Positions 34,073-43,194 of a stretch of 64,000 bases of DNA are shown here, one piece after another. Below the pieces are notes generated by a model that saw nothing but the letters and a program-made list of their open reading frames with translations, did not search any database and had not been told where the DNA came from. Position 1 is the first letter of the stretch, and each line of letters starts with the position of its first letter. This DNA is from CBFGRV01 sp965651265 (GTDB lineage: Bacteria > Bacteroidota > Rhodothermia > Rhodothermales > VXPQ01): NCBI GenBank assembly GCA_965651265.1, contig CBFGRV010000002.1:75812-139811 (forward strand), given 5' to 3'. Both the position numbers and the translations under genes were made by a program.

Positions 34073-35536
34073 ATGGCGATTACCGAGACGGAGTTTCTGC
34101 AGCAGGTAGCAGATACCGATTACAAATACGGATGGGAGACCCCGGTCGAATCCGACGTCATCCCGAAGGGAATCAACGAGGACATCGTTCGGATGATATC
34201 CGCCAAGAAGCAGGAGCCGGAGTGGCTCCTCGAATGGCGACTGAAGGCCTTTCACTACTGGAAGACGCTTGCCGAAGATCGCGATCGATATCCGCGCTGG
34301 GCGCACATCCGATACCCCACGATAGACTTTCAGGACATCACCTACTATGCCTCCCCCACCAGGAAGCCTCGCTACGAAAGCCTGGACGAGGTTGATCCGG
34401 AGCTGCTGGAGACGTTTGAGCGCCTGGGAATTCCGCTCAAGGAGCAGGAGAAACTGGCCGGCGTCGCGGTGGACGCCGTGATGGACAGCGTTTCCGTCCA
34501 CACCACGTTCAAGGAAGAGCTGGCCGAGCGGGGCATCATCTTTTGCTCTTTCGGTGAGGCCGTGCAGGAGCATCCGGAGCTCGTCCGCAAGTACATGGGT
34601 TCGGTAGTCCCCTATACGGACAACTTCTACGCGGCGCTGAATTCTGCCGTGTTCTCCGACGGCTCCTTCTGCTACATCCCGAAGGGCGTCCGATGCCCGA
34701 TGGAGCTCTCAACCTATTTCCGGATCAATCAGGCCGGTACCGGGCAGTTCGAGCGTACGCTCATCGTGGCCGAAGAGGGGAGCTACGTGAGTTACCTGGA
34801 GGGTTGTACGGCGCCACAACGTGACGAAAATCAGCTGCATGCTGCCGTTGTGGAGATCATCGCCGAGAAGAACGCCGAGGTCAAGTACTCCACCATCCAG
34901 AACTGGTATCCTGGTGATGCCGAAGGCAAGGGTGGCGTCTACAACTTCGTGACCAAACGCGGGATCTGCCGCGGGGATCACGCCAAGATCTCGTGGACCC
35001 AGCTCGAGACGGGATCCGCCATCACGTGGAAGTACCCGAGCGTGATCCTCAAGGGCGACCATTCGGTGGGCGAGTTTTACTCGGTGGCGTTCACGAAGGG
35101 CCACCAGCAGGCCGACACCGGAACGAAGATGACCCACATCGGCAAGAACACGCGGAGCACCATCATATCGAAGGGTATTTCCGCCGGGGTCAGCAACAAC
35201 TCATACCGCGGCCTGGTGCGGATCAACAAGGGCGCGGAGAACGCACGCAACTTCTCCCAGTGTGACTCGATGCTGCTCGGAGACAAGTGCGGCGCACACA
35301 CCTTCCCCTACATCGAAATCAACAATCCCACGGCGCAAGTGGAGCACGAGGCGACGACCTCCAAGGTGGGCGAGGACCAGATCTTCTACTGCAATCAGCG
35401 CGGAATCGGTGAGGAGCAAGCCATCAAGCTCATCGTCAACGGCTTCTGCAAGGAGATCCTGGCGAAGCTCCCGATGGAATTCGCCGTCGAGGCTCAGAAG
35501 CTGCTCGACATCGAGCTCGAGGGGAGCGTAGGGTAA
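34073..35536 (+). CDS. sufB: Fe-S cluster assembly scaffold SufB
   Basis: A 487-aa SufB, the scaffold core of the SufBC2D complex. The family N-terminus (YKYGWETPVESDVIPKG) and the beta-helix core are complete. The residue expected to take the persulfide sulfur is C406 in GDKCGAHTFPYIE, next to conserved Glu and His residues, and ends with NGFCKEILAKLPMEFAVEAQ in parts. It opens the operon sufB-C-D-S-E-sufT on the plus strand, with its own promoter and a palindrome about 65-100 nt upstream. Confidence 0.97.
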   Translation: MAITETEFLQQVADTDYKYGWETPVESDVIPKGINEDIVRMISAKKQEPEWLLEWRLKAFHYWKTLAEDRDRYPRWAHIRYPTIDFQDITYYASPTRKPRYESLDEVDPELLETFERLGIPLKEQEKLAGVAVDAVMDSVSVHTTFKEELAERGIIFCSFGEAVQEHPELVRKYMGSVVPYTDNFYAALNSAVFSDGSFCYIPKGVRCPMELSTYFRINQAGTGQFERTLIVAEEGSYVSYLEGCTAPQRDENQLHAAVVEIIAEKNAEVKYSTIQNWYPGDAEGKGGVYNFVTKRGICRGDHAKISWTQLETGSAITWKYPSVILKGDHSVGEFYSVAFTKGHQQADTGTKMTHIGKNTRSTIISKGISAGVSNNSYRGLVRINKGAENARNFSQCDSMLLGDKCGAHTFPYIEINNPTAQVEHEATTSKVGEDQIFYCNQRGIGEEQAIKLIVNGFCKEILAKLPMEFAVEAQKLLDIELEGSVG

Positions 35537-35572
35537 CATTCATCATCCAACTTTCAACCATAACTGCTAGGA

Positions 35573-36334
35573 ATGGCATTGCTGCAGATAGAAAACCTTC
35601 ACGCTAAGATCGAAGATCAGGAGATCCTTCGAGGCGTCGATCTCGTCGTCAACCCGGGCGAGGTACATGCGATCATGGGCCCCAACGGCTCCGGCAAGAG
35701 TACGTTAGCCTCCGTGCTCGCGGGTCGCGAGGAATACGAGGTAACGGCCGGGATGGTGCTCTATGACGGCAAGGATCTGCTCGAAATGGCTCCGGACGAA
35801 CGGGCCCTCGAGGGCATTTTCCTCGCCTTTCAGTATCCCGTAGAACTCCCCGGTGTGAGTATGAACAACTTCCTGCGCCAGGCGCTCAACGAGCAGCGCG
35901 CACACCGCGGTCTGGAGCCACTGGGCGCGGCGGAATTTCTGAAGCTCATGCGAGAGCGTGCCCGGCTCGTCGAGCTTGACCCGCAGCTGATGAGCCGCTC
36001 GGTCAACGAAGGCTTCTCGGGGGGCGAGAAGAAGCGCAATGAGATCTTTCAGCTGGCCATGCTGGAACCGCGACTCGCCGTGCTGGACGAGACGGACTCC
36101 GGACTCGACATCGATGCATTGCGCGTCGTAGCCGACGGCGTCAACAAGCTTCGTTCGGAGGACCGCTCCTTCGTCGTCATCACGCACTACCAGAGGCTGC
36201 TCAATTACATCGTACCGGACTTCGTCCACGTGATGGTCGGCGGCCGCATTGTGCGCTCGGGCGACAAGGATCTGGCTCTCGAGCTCGAGGAGAAGGGCTA
36301 CGAGTGGATCCGTGAAGAGGCCGTTGTAGCATGA
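35573..36334 (+). CDS. sufC: Fe-S assembly ATPase SufC
   Basis: A 253-aa ABC-type ATPase of the SUF machinery, not a transporter subunit. Walker A GPNGSGKS (36-43), the SufC-specific signature FSGGEKKR (148-155), Walker B with LDETDSGLD (171-179) and H-loop H205 are present. ATP binding drives the shape change that exposes the SufB-SufD assembly site. The ATG follows CTAGGA. Its stop overlaps the sufD start by 4 nt (ATGA). Confidence 0.97.
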   Translation: MALLQIENLHAKIEDQEILRGVDLVVNPGEVHAIMGPNGSGKSTLASVLAGREEYEVTAGMVLYDGKDLLEMAPDERALEGIFLAFQYPVELPGVSMNNFLRQALNEQRAHRGLEPLGAAEFLKLMRERARLVELDPQLMSRSVNEGFSGGEKKRNEIFQLAMLEPRLAVLDETDSGLDIDALRVVADGVNKLRSEDRSFVVITHYQRLLNYIVPDFVHVMVGGRIVRSGDKDLALELEEKGYEWIREEAVVA

Positions 36335-37680
36335 CGAGTAGCAGATTGGATATGCCCAGAACGATGCAACAGATCAAGCTGGAGGATCGCTACGTCGCCG
36401 CCTTCGAGCGGAACGTGGGCCGAACGCTGAACGGCACGAATGCCAGAATTCAGGCGTTGCGGCACGAGGCGATCGGTCGGTTTCAGACGCTCGGATTTCC
36501 GGATCGAAGAAACGAAGCCTGGAAGTACACGAACATCGCACATGCCCTCCAGCACGAGTATGAAATCGTAGCCGTTCCACCCGTACCCGAGGTCACCGCC
36601 GATGAGATCGATCGGTTCGTGATTCCGGATCTGGAGGCGCACCTGATCGTGCTCGTGAATGGCCGCTTCTCGAGTGAACATTCGCGGATTGGCCCGCTTC
36701 CGGATGGTGTGATCATCGACAGCCTGGAGAAGGCCGCTCGCTCACACGCGGACATCGTAGATCAGTACTTCGGACGCTATGCATCCGCCGAGCAGGACGT
36801 GTTTGCCGCGCTGAATACGGCATTCACGCTGGATGGCTTATTCGTGTACGTCCCAAAGGGCAAGCTGCTGGAGACGCCCTTGCACGTGATCAACATCCAG
36901 AAAGTGGATGATGATCTCTTCCTGCAGCCTCGGCATCTGCTCGTGTTCGAGGAAGCGAGCATGGTTCGGATCCTTGAGACGGGCCACTCGCTGACCGGCG
37001 CAAAGACGTTCACGAACTCCGTCGCGGAGGTGTATGTCGGCACGGGTGCCAATGTGGAGTTGTACTCCATTCAGGACTTCGGAAGTGCAGCCACGTCGGT
37101 CGTCAACCTGTATGCCTACCAGCAGCGTTCGAGCGTGTTTTCGATGAGCACGTTCACATTCACGGGCGAGATCGTTCGAAACAATTTGAGCGTCCTTCCC
37201 GACGCCGAGCATTGCGAATCGCACCTGTACGGACTCTTCTTGCCGAAGGGGAAGACGCATGTAGACAATCACACACTCGTTGATCATGCGAAGCCCGATT
37301 GTGTGAGCAATGAGCTGTATAAGGGTGTATTGGATGACCAGGCGTCCGGCGTCTTCAACGGAAAGGTTTACGTTCGGCCCGATGCGCAGCGAATCAACGC
37401 GTTTCAGGAGAACAAGAGCATCCTGCTGAGCGAATCGGCCACGATGAATTCGAAGCCGGAGCTGGAGATCTATGCGGATGACGTGAAGTGCAGTCACGGC
37501 GCCACGACGGGGCAGCTCGACGGAGAGGCACTCTTCTATCTGCGGTCGCGCGGCATCTCTGAGAATCTCGCTCGAGGCATGCTGCTGCATGCATTCGCAG
37601 GAGATGTCATCGACACGGTAAAGCTGGAGCCCGTCCGTCGGCTGCTCGACGAGCGCGTGACGGAGCGATTCGGCTGGTAA
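36331..37680 (+). CDS. sufD: Fe-S assembly protein SufD
   Basis: A 449-aa SufD, partner of SufB in the scaffold. The N-terminal region carries GFPDRRNEAWKYTN, a family hallmark, and the C-terminal core has ENKSILLSESATMNSKPELEI in parts, CSHGATTGQLDGEALFYLRSRG and the final arginine-rich segment. SufD helps take up iron. It starts at the overlap with sufC; an in-frame ATG at 36352 or 36364 would also serve and would bring the start closer to the usual N-terminus. Confidence 0.95.
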   Translation: MTSSRLDMPRTMQQIKLEDRYVAAFERNVGRTLNGTNARIQALRHEAIGRFQTLGFPDRRNEAWKYTNIAHALQHEYEIVAVPPVPEVTADEIDRFVIPDLEAHLIVLVNGRFSSEHSRIGPLPDGVIIDSLEKAARSHADIVDQYFGRYASAEQDVFAALNTAFTLDGLFVYVPKGKLLETPLHVINIQKVDDDLFLQPRHLLVFEEASMVRILETGHSLTGAKTFTNSVAEVYVGTGANVELYSIQDFGSAATSVVNLYAYQQRSSVFSMSTFTFTGEIVRNNLSVLPDAEHCESHLYGLFLPKGKTHVDNHTLVDHAKPDCVSNELYKGVLDDQASGVFNGKVYVRPDAQRINAFQENKSILLSESATMNSKPELEIYADDVKCSHGATTGQLDGEALFYLRSRGISENLARGMLLHAFAGDVIDTVKLEPVRRLLDERVTERFGW

Positions 37681-37700
37681 GAATCGGTACGAGGGAAGCC

Positions 37701-38972
37701 ATGAATACAGCAGAGACTGGGATCGTCGGTGCGGAGACCGCGGCGGCCCGCTCCCGTTTCGATGTCGAGCGGATCCGCGGAGAGTTTCCGGCTCTGCAGC
37801 AACAGGTGTATGGCCGTCCCCTCGTATACCTCGACAATGCCGCGACCTCGCAGAAGCCGCAGCGCGTCATCGATCGACTCGCGAACTACTATTCGACCGA
37901 GAACAGCAATGTGCATCGCGGGGTGCATTTCCTGAGCCAGACGGCCACGGATGCCTACGAATCCGCGCGCCGGTCCATTGCCGGGTTCATCGGGGCCGAA
38001 TCCGACCACGAGGTGATCTTCACACGAGGTACCACAGAAGCGATCAATCTCGTGGCCGCTTCGTTCGGGCCGCTGCGCATCGGGCGGGGAGATATCGTGC
38101 TCGTCACCGAGATGGAGCACCATTCGAACATCGTGCCGTGGCAACTTCTCTGCGAGCGGGTCGGGGCACGGCTGGGGGTCGTACCCATCTCAGACGGCGG
38201 CGAGATCATCTACGAGGAGTATGAGCGGATGCTGTCCGAGCGGGTGAAGCTCGTCGCCGTGGCGCATGTATCCAATACGCTCGGCACGATCAACCCCATC
38301 GAGCAGATGATCGAAGATGCGCATGGCTTCGGCATCCCCGTGTTGATCGATGGGGCGCAGGCAGTGCCCCATATGAAGGTAGATGTGCGTCGCCTAAACG
38401 CGGACTTCTACTGCTTCTCGGCCCACAAGATGTTTGGTCCGACCGGCATAGGCATCCTGTACGCCAGGTCTCGCCACCTGGAGGAGATGCCCCCCTATCA
38501 GGGCGGCGGCGACATGATCGACACCGTGGCGTTCGAGGGCAGCACGTACAATGAGCCTCCGCATAAATTCGAGGCCGGGACGCCCAATATAGCAGGCGCC
38601 ATCGGGCTAGGTGAGGCCGTGGAGTTCATGCAGGAGATCGGACATGACCGCATCGCGGCTCACGAGACCGACCTGCTCGCCTATGCCACCGAGCAACTGA
38701 GCGAGATAGACGGAATCCGATTCTACGGTCAGGCCGCCAACAAGGCCTCGGTGGTGTCCTTCCTCGTGGATGACGTGCATCCCTACGATGCCGGCACCAT
38801 CCTGGACCGTCTCGGCATCGCCGTGCGGACTGGCCACCACTGCACGCAGCCTCTCATGGGCCGATTTGGGATATCCGGTACGGTGCGCGCCTCCTTCGCC
38901 CTGTACAACACCCGAGCCGATGTCGATGCACTGGTAGCCGGCGTACGGAAGGTGAAAGAGATGTTCGCGTGA
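37701..38972 (+). CDS. sufS: Cysteine desulfurase SufS
   Basis: A 423-aa group II cysteine desulfurase that takes sulfur from cysteine for cluster assembly. The PLP lysine is K243 in FSAHKMFGPTG, and the catalytic persulfide cysteine is C381 in RTGHHCTQPLM, in the short-loop arrangement typical of SufS. The N-terminus (YLDNAATSQKP, NSNVHRGVH) is complete. It lies 20 nt behind sufD and is followed by its partner sufE. Confidence 0.97.
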   Translation: MNTAETGIVGAETAAARSRFDVERIRGEFPALQQQVYGRPLVYLDNAATSQKPQRVIDRLANYYSTENSNVHRGVHFLSQTATDAYESARRSIAGFIGAESDHEVIFTRGTTEAINLVAASFGPLRIGRGDIVLVTEMEHHSNIVPWQLLCERVGARLGVVPISDGGEIIYEEYERMLSERVKLVAVAHVSNTLGTINPIEQMIEDAHGFGIPVLIDGAQAVPHMKVDVRRLNADFYCFSAHKMFGPTGIGILYARSRHLEEMPPYQGGGDMIDTVAFEGSTYNEPPHKFEAGTPNIAGAIGLGEAVEFMQEIGHDRIAAHETDLLAYATEQLSEIDGIRFYGQAANKASVVSFLVDDVHPYDAGTILDRLGIAVRTGHHCTQPLMGRFGISGTVRASFALYNTRADVDALVAGVRKVKEMFA

Positions 38973-38984
38973 CATCGAGTGAGT

Positions 38985-39425
38985 ATGACGCAGCAGGACA
39001 CCATTCAGAACCGAGCCGATGCCATTGTCGAGGAATTCGCATTCTTCGATGACTGGATGGGTAGATACGAATACCTCATCGAGCTCGGGCAGTCCATGCC
39101 GCTCATCGAGGACGAGTACAAGACGGATGAGTTCAAGATCAGAGGGTGTCAGTCGCAGGTGTGGGTGCGGCCTGATTACCGCGACGGGCTCATCTATTAC
39201 AAGGGGGATAGCGACGCACTGATTACGAAGGGCCTCGTGGCCCTGCTCGTGCGTGTCCTCTCCGGACAGCCACCCGAGGCGGTCGCGTCAGCCGACCTCT
39301 CCTTTCTCGAGCAGATCGGAATGATGGAGCACTTATCCACCACGCGCAAGAATGGCCTGGCTCAGATGGTGAAGCAACTGCAGAGCTACGCCCGGTCGAA
39401 GGTACAGTCGATGAACGGCAGCTGA
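38985..39425 (+). CDS. sufE: Sulfur acceptor SufE
   Basis: A 146-aa SufE-type protein that accepts sulfur from SufS and hands it to SufB. The acceptor cysteine is C55 in FKIRGCQSQVWV, and the LIELGQSMPLIEDEYKTDEF block before it is typical. A GTG at 38979 is in frame, but the ATG at 38985 follows a GAGTGAG stretch and is preferred; the difference is two residues. It sits 12 nt after sufS. Confidence 0.96.
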   Translation: MTQQDTIQNRADAIVEEFAFFDDWMGRYEYLIELGQSMPLIEDEYKTDEFKIRGCQSQVWVRPDYRDGLIYYKGDSDALITKGLVALLVRVLSGQPPEAVASADLSFLEQIGMMEHLSTTRKNGLAQMVKQLQSYARSKVQSMNGS

Positions 39426-39437
39426 CGCTGCAAACCC

Positions 39438-39767
39438 ATGGAAGACAAGCAGCAAGTCACGACCGAGGATCTCGAAAAGCAGGTCATCGAGGTTCTCAAG
39501 ACCATCTACGACCCCGAGATCCCGATCAACATCTACGAGCTCGGGCTGATCTATGAAGTGAAAGTCCATGAGGATCGGTCGGTTTACGTGAAGATGACCC
39601 TCACCGCACCGAACTGCCCGGTGGCCGACATCCTGCCTCAACAGGTCGAGTGGGGTATTGCGTCGATCCCCGACGTCTCGGACGTGCGCGTCGAACTGAC
39701 TTTCGATCCGCCCTTTACCATCGAGATGATGTCGGACGAGGCAAAGCTCACGCTGGGCTTCATGTAG
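39438..39767 (+). CDS. sufT: SufT-like DUF59/MIP18 protein
   Basis: A 109-aa MIP18-family (DUF59) protein. The conserved DPEIPINIYELGLIYEV block (25-41) and TLTAPNCPVADILP with C60 are present. SufT-type proteins assist maturation of Fe-S proteins, and the place 12 nt behind sufE in the suf operon supports that role. The next gene lies so close that its reading frame overlaps this one or starts only about 60 nt beyond it. Confidence 0.93.
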   Translation: MEDKQQVTTEDLEKQVIEVLKTIYDPEIPINIYELGLIYEVKVHEDRSVYVKMTLTAPNCPVADILPQQVEWGIASIPDVSDVRVELTFDPPFTIEMMSDEAKLTLGFM

Positions 39768-39826
39768 CACACATTTCGCCACCTGACCTGGAATACTCGA
39801 AGACTATAGCACTGGCTCGTGGCATC

Positions 39827-42754
39827 TTGGCGGAGGGCAGGCTGCTCGACGCTTACAGAATGCTGGAGCCGCTCCTCGAGAGGGAACGCGACCCCATGGG
39901 CGCTTCCATGGATCCGTCTCTGCGCAGCGGACAGATCATGATCCGTTGTCTTGTCGCGCGGGTACACCTCCTGCGGAATGCCGACTCGAAAAAGGTGATC
40001 GAGATGCTGTCGCCTTTCGAGAGCTCCGCCGCGCGGTCGGAGTTAGAGCCCGCACTCCGTGGCGAGGTGGCGCTCTGGTTGGGGTGGTCGCGCGCCTGGC
40101 AGGATCCCAACGAATACGACAAGGCTCGAGCGCTCAACTTGCTCGATGAAGCATGGCGCGCCTTCGATGAATCTTTGAATCCGTCGGGGTTGTGCTGGTC
40201 GCGGATCGCACAGGCGCATGCCTATTTCATGATCGATGAGATCGGTCTGATGAAACAGGCGCTCTCCGACGCGGCCGCGCTGCAGGATCGGCTGAGTGAT
40301 CGAGCGGCCAGGGCATGGATCGATTACCTCAGCGTGCCGGTGGCGCGCTTCGAGGGTCGCTATATCGGCGCGCTCGAATATGTCGATTCCTTGCAGAGAT
40401 TCGGCGAGGAGATGCGCGACGAGAACGCCCTCGGGCGAGCGCTGGCGCAGCGCGCGGTTCTGGAGTACGAGCTGGGACGAAAACCGGAGGATGTCATCGC
40501 GTCGGCCTCGCGTGCCAGGACGCTGCTGTCGAGATCGGCCGTGGTTGCCGACCTGGCACTGCTTGACGCGTATTATGCCCTCGTGGGCGCCTCCATGCGT
40601 GCAGGTAGATGGAAAGAGGCCGAAAATCTGATCGACGAGGGGCTCGCTCGTCTCGGCTTGTTGGATGCGGCCCGGGGATATCTCCTGCTCCATCGATCGC
40701 GGTTACTCGAATATCGGGGCGATTTCGACGGGGCTCTGGCTGTGCTGGATGACATCGGCCCGCATCTTGAGCGGCGGCACCGCTCGCTCGCCGCCGGCAT
40801 CGGCATCGCACGAGCGGGCGTACTGATGCGGAAGAAGGCATTCGCCGAAGCACGAGCACATTTCGATCGAGCGCTACGCCTTGCGCGGGACGTCGGGGAC
40901 ATCGGCCACGAGCTTCGTGCCCTGCTCATCGGCGCGCAAATCGAAATCACGCGTAAGAGCCGGGATGAGGCCCTGCAATTCATGCGTGAAGCGGAGCGGC
41001 ATGCCGACCACTTCAGCATCCTCCCTATTGCCGCACAACGCTTCCTCATCCAGGGGTATGTAGCGGCCGCGTCAGAGTACTATGACGATGCTCGCGCCTA
41101 CTTTACGCAAGCGCTGTCGGCGTATTCGCTCATCGGGGATGTTTATAGTCAGGCGGTGGCGCAGTGCGCGCTGGCCCGCGTGGCCGGGTCGGCGGCCGAA
41201 CTTCGTAACTACGCGGCCTCTGCTCTTCGTGTGTGCGAGCAGTTGCGGGCAACACCGCTGGCGCAGGAGGCGCGCAGACTCCTGAGGAATGCCCCGCTGA
41301 TGTCCGAATCCGCGGCGGATGATGCTACTACCGACATCGGGGCCATCATGGCACGCGCCGCCATTTCCGTCGACCTCGTGGCGGAGGCGTGGCTGCAGGC
41401 GGCCGAAGTGCTCGCTCCGGCACGCTGGCTCGTGGTGTACACCCTGACGGAGGATGGAACGTGGAGGCTCGTGCATGGGCGCGGTCAACTGCCGGAGGAC
41501 CTCGCGTTCCCCGATCCGTCCGTCGATAGAGTCTGCGAGGATGGCGTTGATTGGGTTCGGCTTCGAGGGTTGCCGGCACCGGCGTTTTTCTTTGGGATGG
41601 AATGCGGTGGAGAGGACGATCCGGCCTGCGCCGCCATCGAACGTCGACTCGCGCCCTGGATTCCGGTCGTGAGTCTTGCCCTCGAGCACGCCCTGCTTCG
41701 GTCGGCTCGCTTGAGCATAGCGGCGGCCGGCACTGACGCACGCGACTCTGGCGCCGCCCTTGAGATCTCATCGAACGTTGGCGTCACCACCCCTTCCGTA
41801 TCGGCTCAGATTCGGCGTGTGAGGTCGGGGCATAGCCCGGTCGTTATCATAGGTGAACGCGGAGTGGGTCGACGCCGGGTGGCCCGTACGATTCACGCAT
41901 CGGGAGACCGGCGGGATGGACCCTTCGTGTCGGTGAGCTGCACGACACGACCGGCCGAGGCCCTCGAAACCATGCTTTTCGGCTCTGACGCGGACTCACG
42001 CGGAGCCCTACATTCCGCCATTGGCGGATGCCTCTACCTCGAGGACATCGACGCACTTCCCCTCGAGGTACAGTCGCGCTTGTTGCACTTCCTGCGCGAG
42101 GGCGGTCCCCTACTTGCGGGCGGCGAAGTATCCCTGCAAAGCGATGTGAGGATCATCGCATCCTGCACGAATGGTCTCGATCATTTCGTGCGAGAAGGTG
42201 CGTTTCGGGAGGAGCTCTACTATCGTCTCAATCTGGTTTCGATACGTATCCCTCCCCTTCGTGAACGCAGGGAGGAGATCCCTCTTCTCGTGCAGCAATT
42301 CTTGCGTGAGTTTACAGCGCAACGAACCACCACGGCCGCTATCACGAGCCGTGCAATGGACCTCCTCATTCGATACGACTGGCCCGGCAACGTGCGGCAG
42401 CTTCGCAATGAGATGGAGCGCCTGGTGGCCGACGCGCCCGCAGAGCCTTTCCTGACGATCGACATCGAGGATCTGTCCGCTGCTATCAGGGAATTTCAGC
42501 CGCTCGCTGACATATCCCGACCCGTCACTCAGCGCGACTTGCCTCTGGACGGCCGCGGACTCGACGACATTATGGCGATCACCGAGCGGTCCGTCATAGA
42601 GCAGGCCCTGCGCCGCCACGACGGGCAGGTTTCGGCCACGGCCGATGCACTCGGCCTCTCCCGGCAGGGACTCTATAAGAAGCTCAAGCGTCTGGGCATC
42701 GATCTCGCTGACTTCCAGGCCCAGAACGCCGAGTCTGTTTCTGAACCATCATGA
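39827..42754 (+). CDS. Degenerate sigma-54-activator-like regulator with N-terminal TPR region
   Basis: About 975 aa. The order is a long TPR-like helical array (about 1-520), a GAF-like linker (about 520-620), an AAA+ domain resembling NtrC-type enhancer-binding proteins (about 650-890) and a Fis-type HTH (about 930-965, RRHDGQVSATADALGLSRQG). The AAA+ part is broken at three points: Walker A reads GERGVGR, so the invariant lysine is R682; the sigma-54-binding GAFTGA loop is missing (LFG is followed by only about 13 residues before GGC); and Walker B is LEDI and not LDEI. The arginine-finger block FREELYYRLN is kept. It may act as a DNA-binding regulator without sigma-54 remodelling. The start is unsure: no ATG or GTG exists near the sufT stop; TTG 39827 or ATG 39860 are candidates. 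Confidence 0.8.
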   Translation: MAEGRLLDAYRMLEPLLERERDPMGASMDPSLRSGQIMIRCLVARVHLLRNADSKKVIEMLSPFESSAARSELEPALRGEVALWLGWSRAWQDPNEYDKARALNLLDEAWRAFDESLNPSGLCWSRIAQAHAYFMIDEIGLMKQALSDAAALQDRLSDRAARAWIDYLSVPVARFEGRYIGALEYVDSLQRFGEEMRDENALGRALAQRAVLEYELGRKPEDVIASASRARTLLSRSAVVADLALLDAYYALVGASMRAGRWKEAENLIDEGLARLGLLDAARGYLLLHRSRLLEYRGDFDGALAVLDDIGPHLERRHRSLAAGIGIARAGVLMRKKAFAEARAHFDRALRLARDVGDIGHELRALLIGAQIEITRKSRDEALQFMREAERHADHFSILPIAAQRFLIQGYVAAASEYYDDARAYFTQALSAYSLIGDVYSQAVAQCALARVAGSAAELRNYAASALRVCEQLRATPLAQEARRLLRNAPLMSESAADDATTDIGAIMARAAISVDLVAEAWLQAAEVLAPARWLVVYTLTEDGTWRLVHGRGQLPEDLAFPDPSVDRVCEDGVDWVRLRGLPAPAFFFGMECGGEDDPACAAIERRLAPWIPVVSLALEHALLRSARLSIAAAGTDARDSGAALEISSNVGVTTPSVSAQIRRVRSGHSPVVIIGERGVGRRRVARTIHASGDRRDGPFVSVSCTTRPAEALETMLFGSDADSRGALHSAIGGCLYLEDIDALPLEVQSRLLHFLREGGPLLAGGEVSLQSDVRIIASCTNGLDHFVREGAFREELYYRLNLVSIRIPPLRERREEIPLLVQQFLREFTAQRTTTAAITSRAMDLLIRYDWPGNVRQLRNEMERLVADAPAEPFLTIDIEDLSAAIREFQPLADISRPVTQRDLPLDGRGLDDIMAITERSVIEQALRRHDGQVSATADALGLSRQGLYKKLKRLGIDLADFQAQNAESVSEPS

Positions 42755-43167
42755 CGCGACGCGGCGTGACCTCTGAACGAACATCTGAAGGTGCAGGTCG
42801 TCTGGAGCTGACGCATGCGGCCGTGATGTCGACGAAGCTGGATCGCGCCGTCGAATTTTACTGCGATGTGATCGGGCTATCGCTGAAATGCATCGAGGCG
42901 GACCCGATCCGGCGAGGGCGCCGGCGCGCCATGCTTGTGGATGATGCCGGATCCGAGGTACTCGAGATCATCGAGATGTCGGAGCTCGCACACCCCTCGA
43001 TTCCCGGCCGCGGGGGTATCCACCACATCGGATTTCGTCTGCCGAAACCGGACTGGCTTCGACTGCGCTCGCGCATGGATGCCCGGGGGTACGCGTACGA
43101 GGAAATCGAAGGTCGACTTTTCGTCAGGGACTACGACGGACTGGTGCTCGAAATTGAGCGATCTTGA
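42751..43167 (+). CDS. VOC-superfamily (glyoxalase-like) protein
   Basis: A 138-aa protein with one vicinal-oxygen-chelate domain: LTHAAVMSTKLDRAVEFYCDVIGL, then a beta-hairpin, GGIHHIGFRLP and a final YDGLVLEIE, described in parts. The His near residue 22, the HH pair near 91 and the final Glu could make a metal site as in glyoxalase I or methylmalonyl-CoA epimerase; the substrate is unknown. Its ATG overlaps the stop of the upstream regulator by 4 nt, so the two are co-translated, which makes a functional link plausible. Confidence 0.88.
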   Translation: MTRRGVTSERTSEGAGRLELTHAAVMSTKLDRAVEFYCDVIGLSLKCIEADPIRRGRRRAMLVDDAGSEVLEIIEMSELAHPSIPGRGGIHHIGFRLPKPDWLRLRSRMDARGYAYEEIEGRLFVRDYDGLVLEIERS

Positions 43168-43194
43168 GCGTTCAGCCGCTTCGCCTGGCCAGGC

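Noticed and set aside
39650..39826. Upstream extension of the regulator to the ATG at 39650
   Set aside because: That stretch lies inside sufT in another frame and reads as a shadow, rich in Arg, without TPR character.
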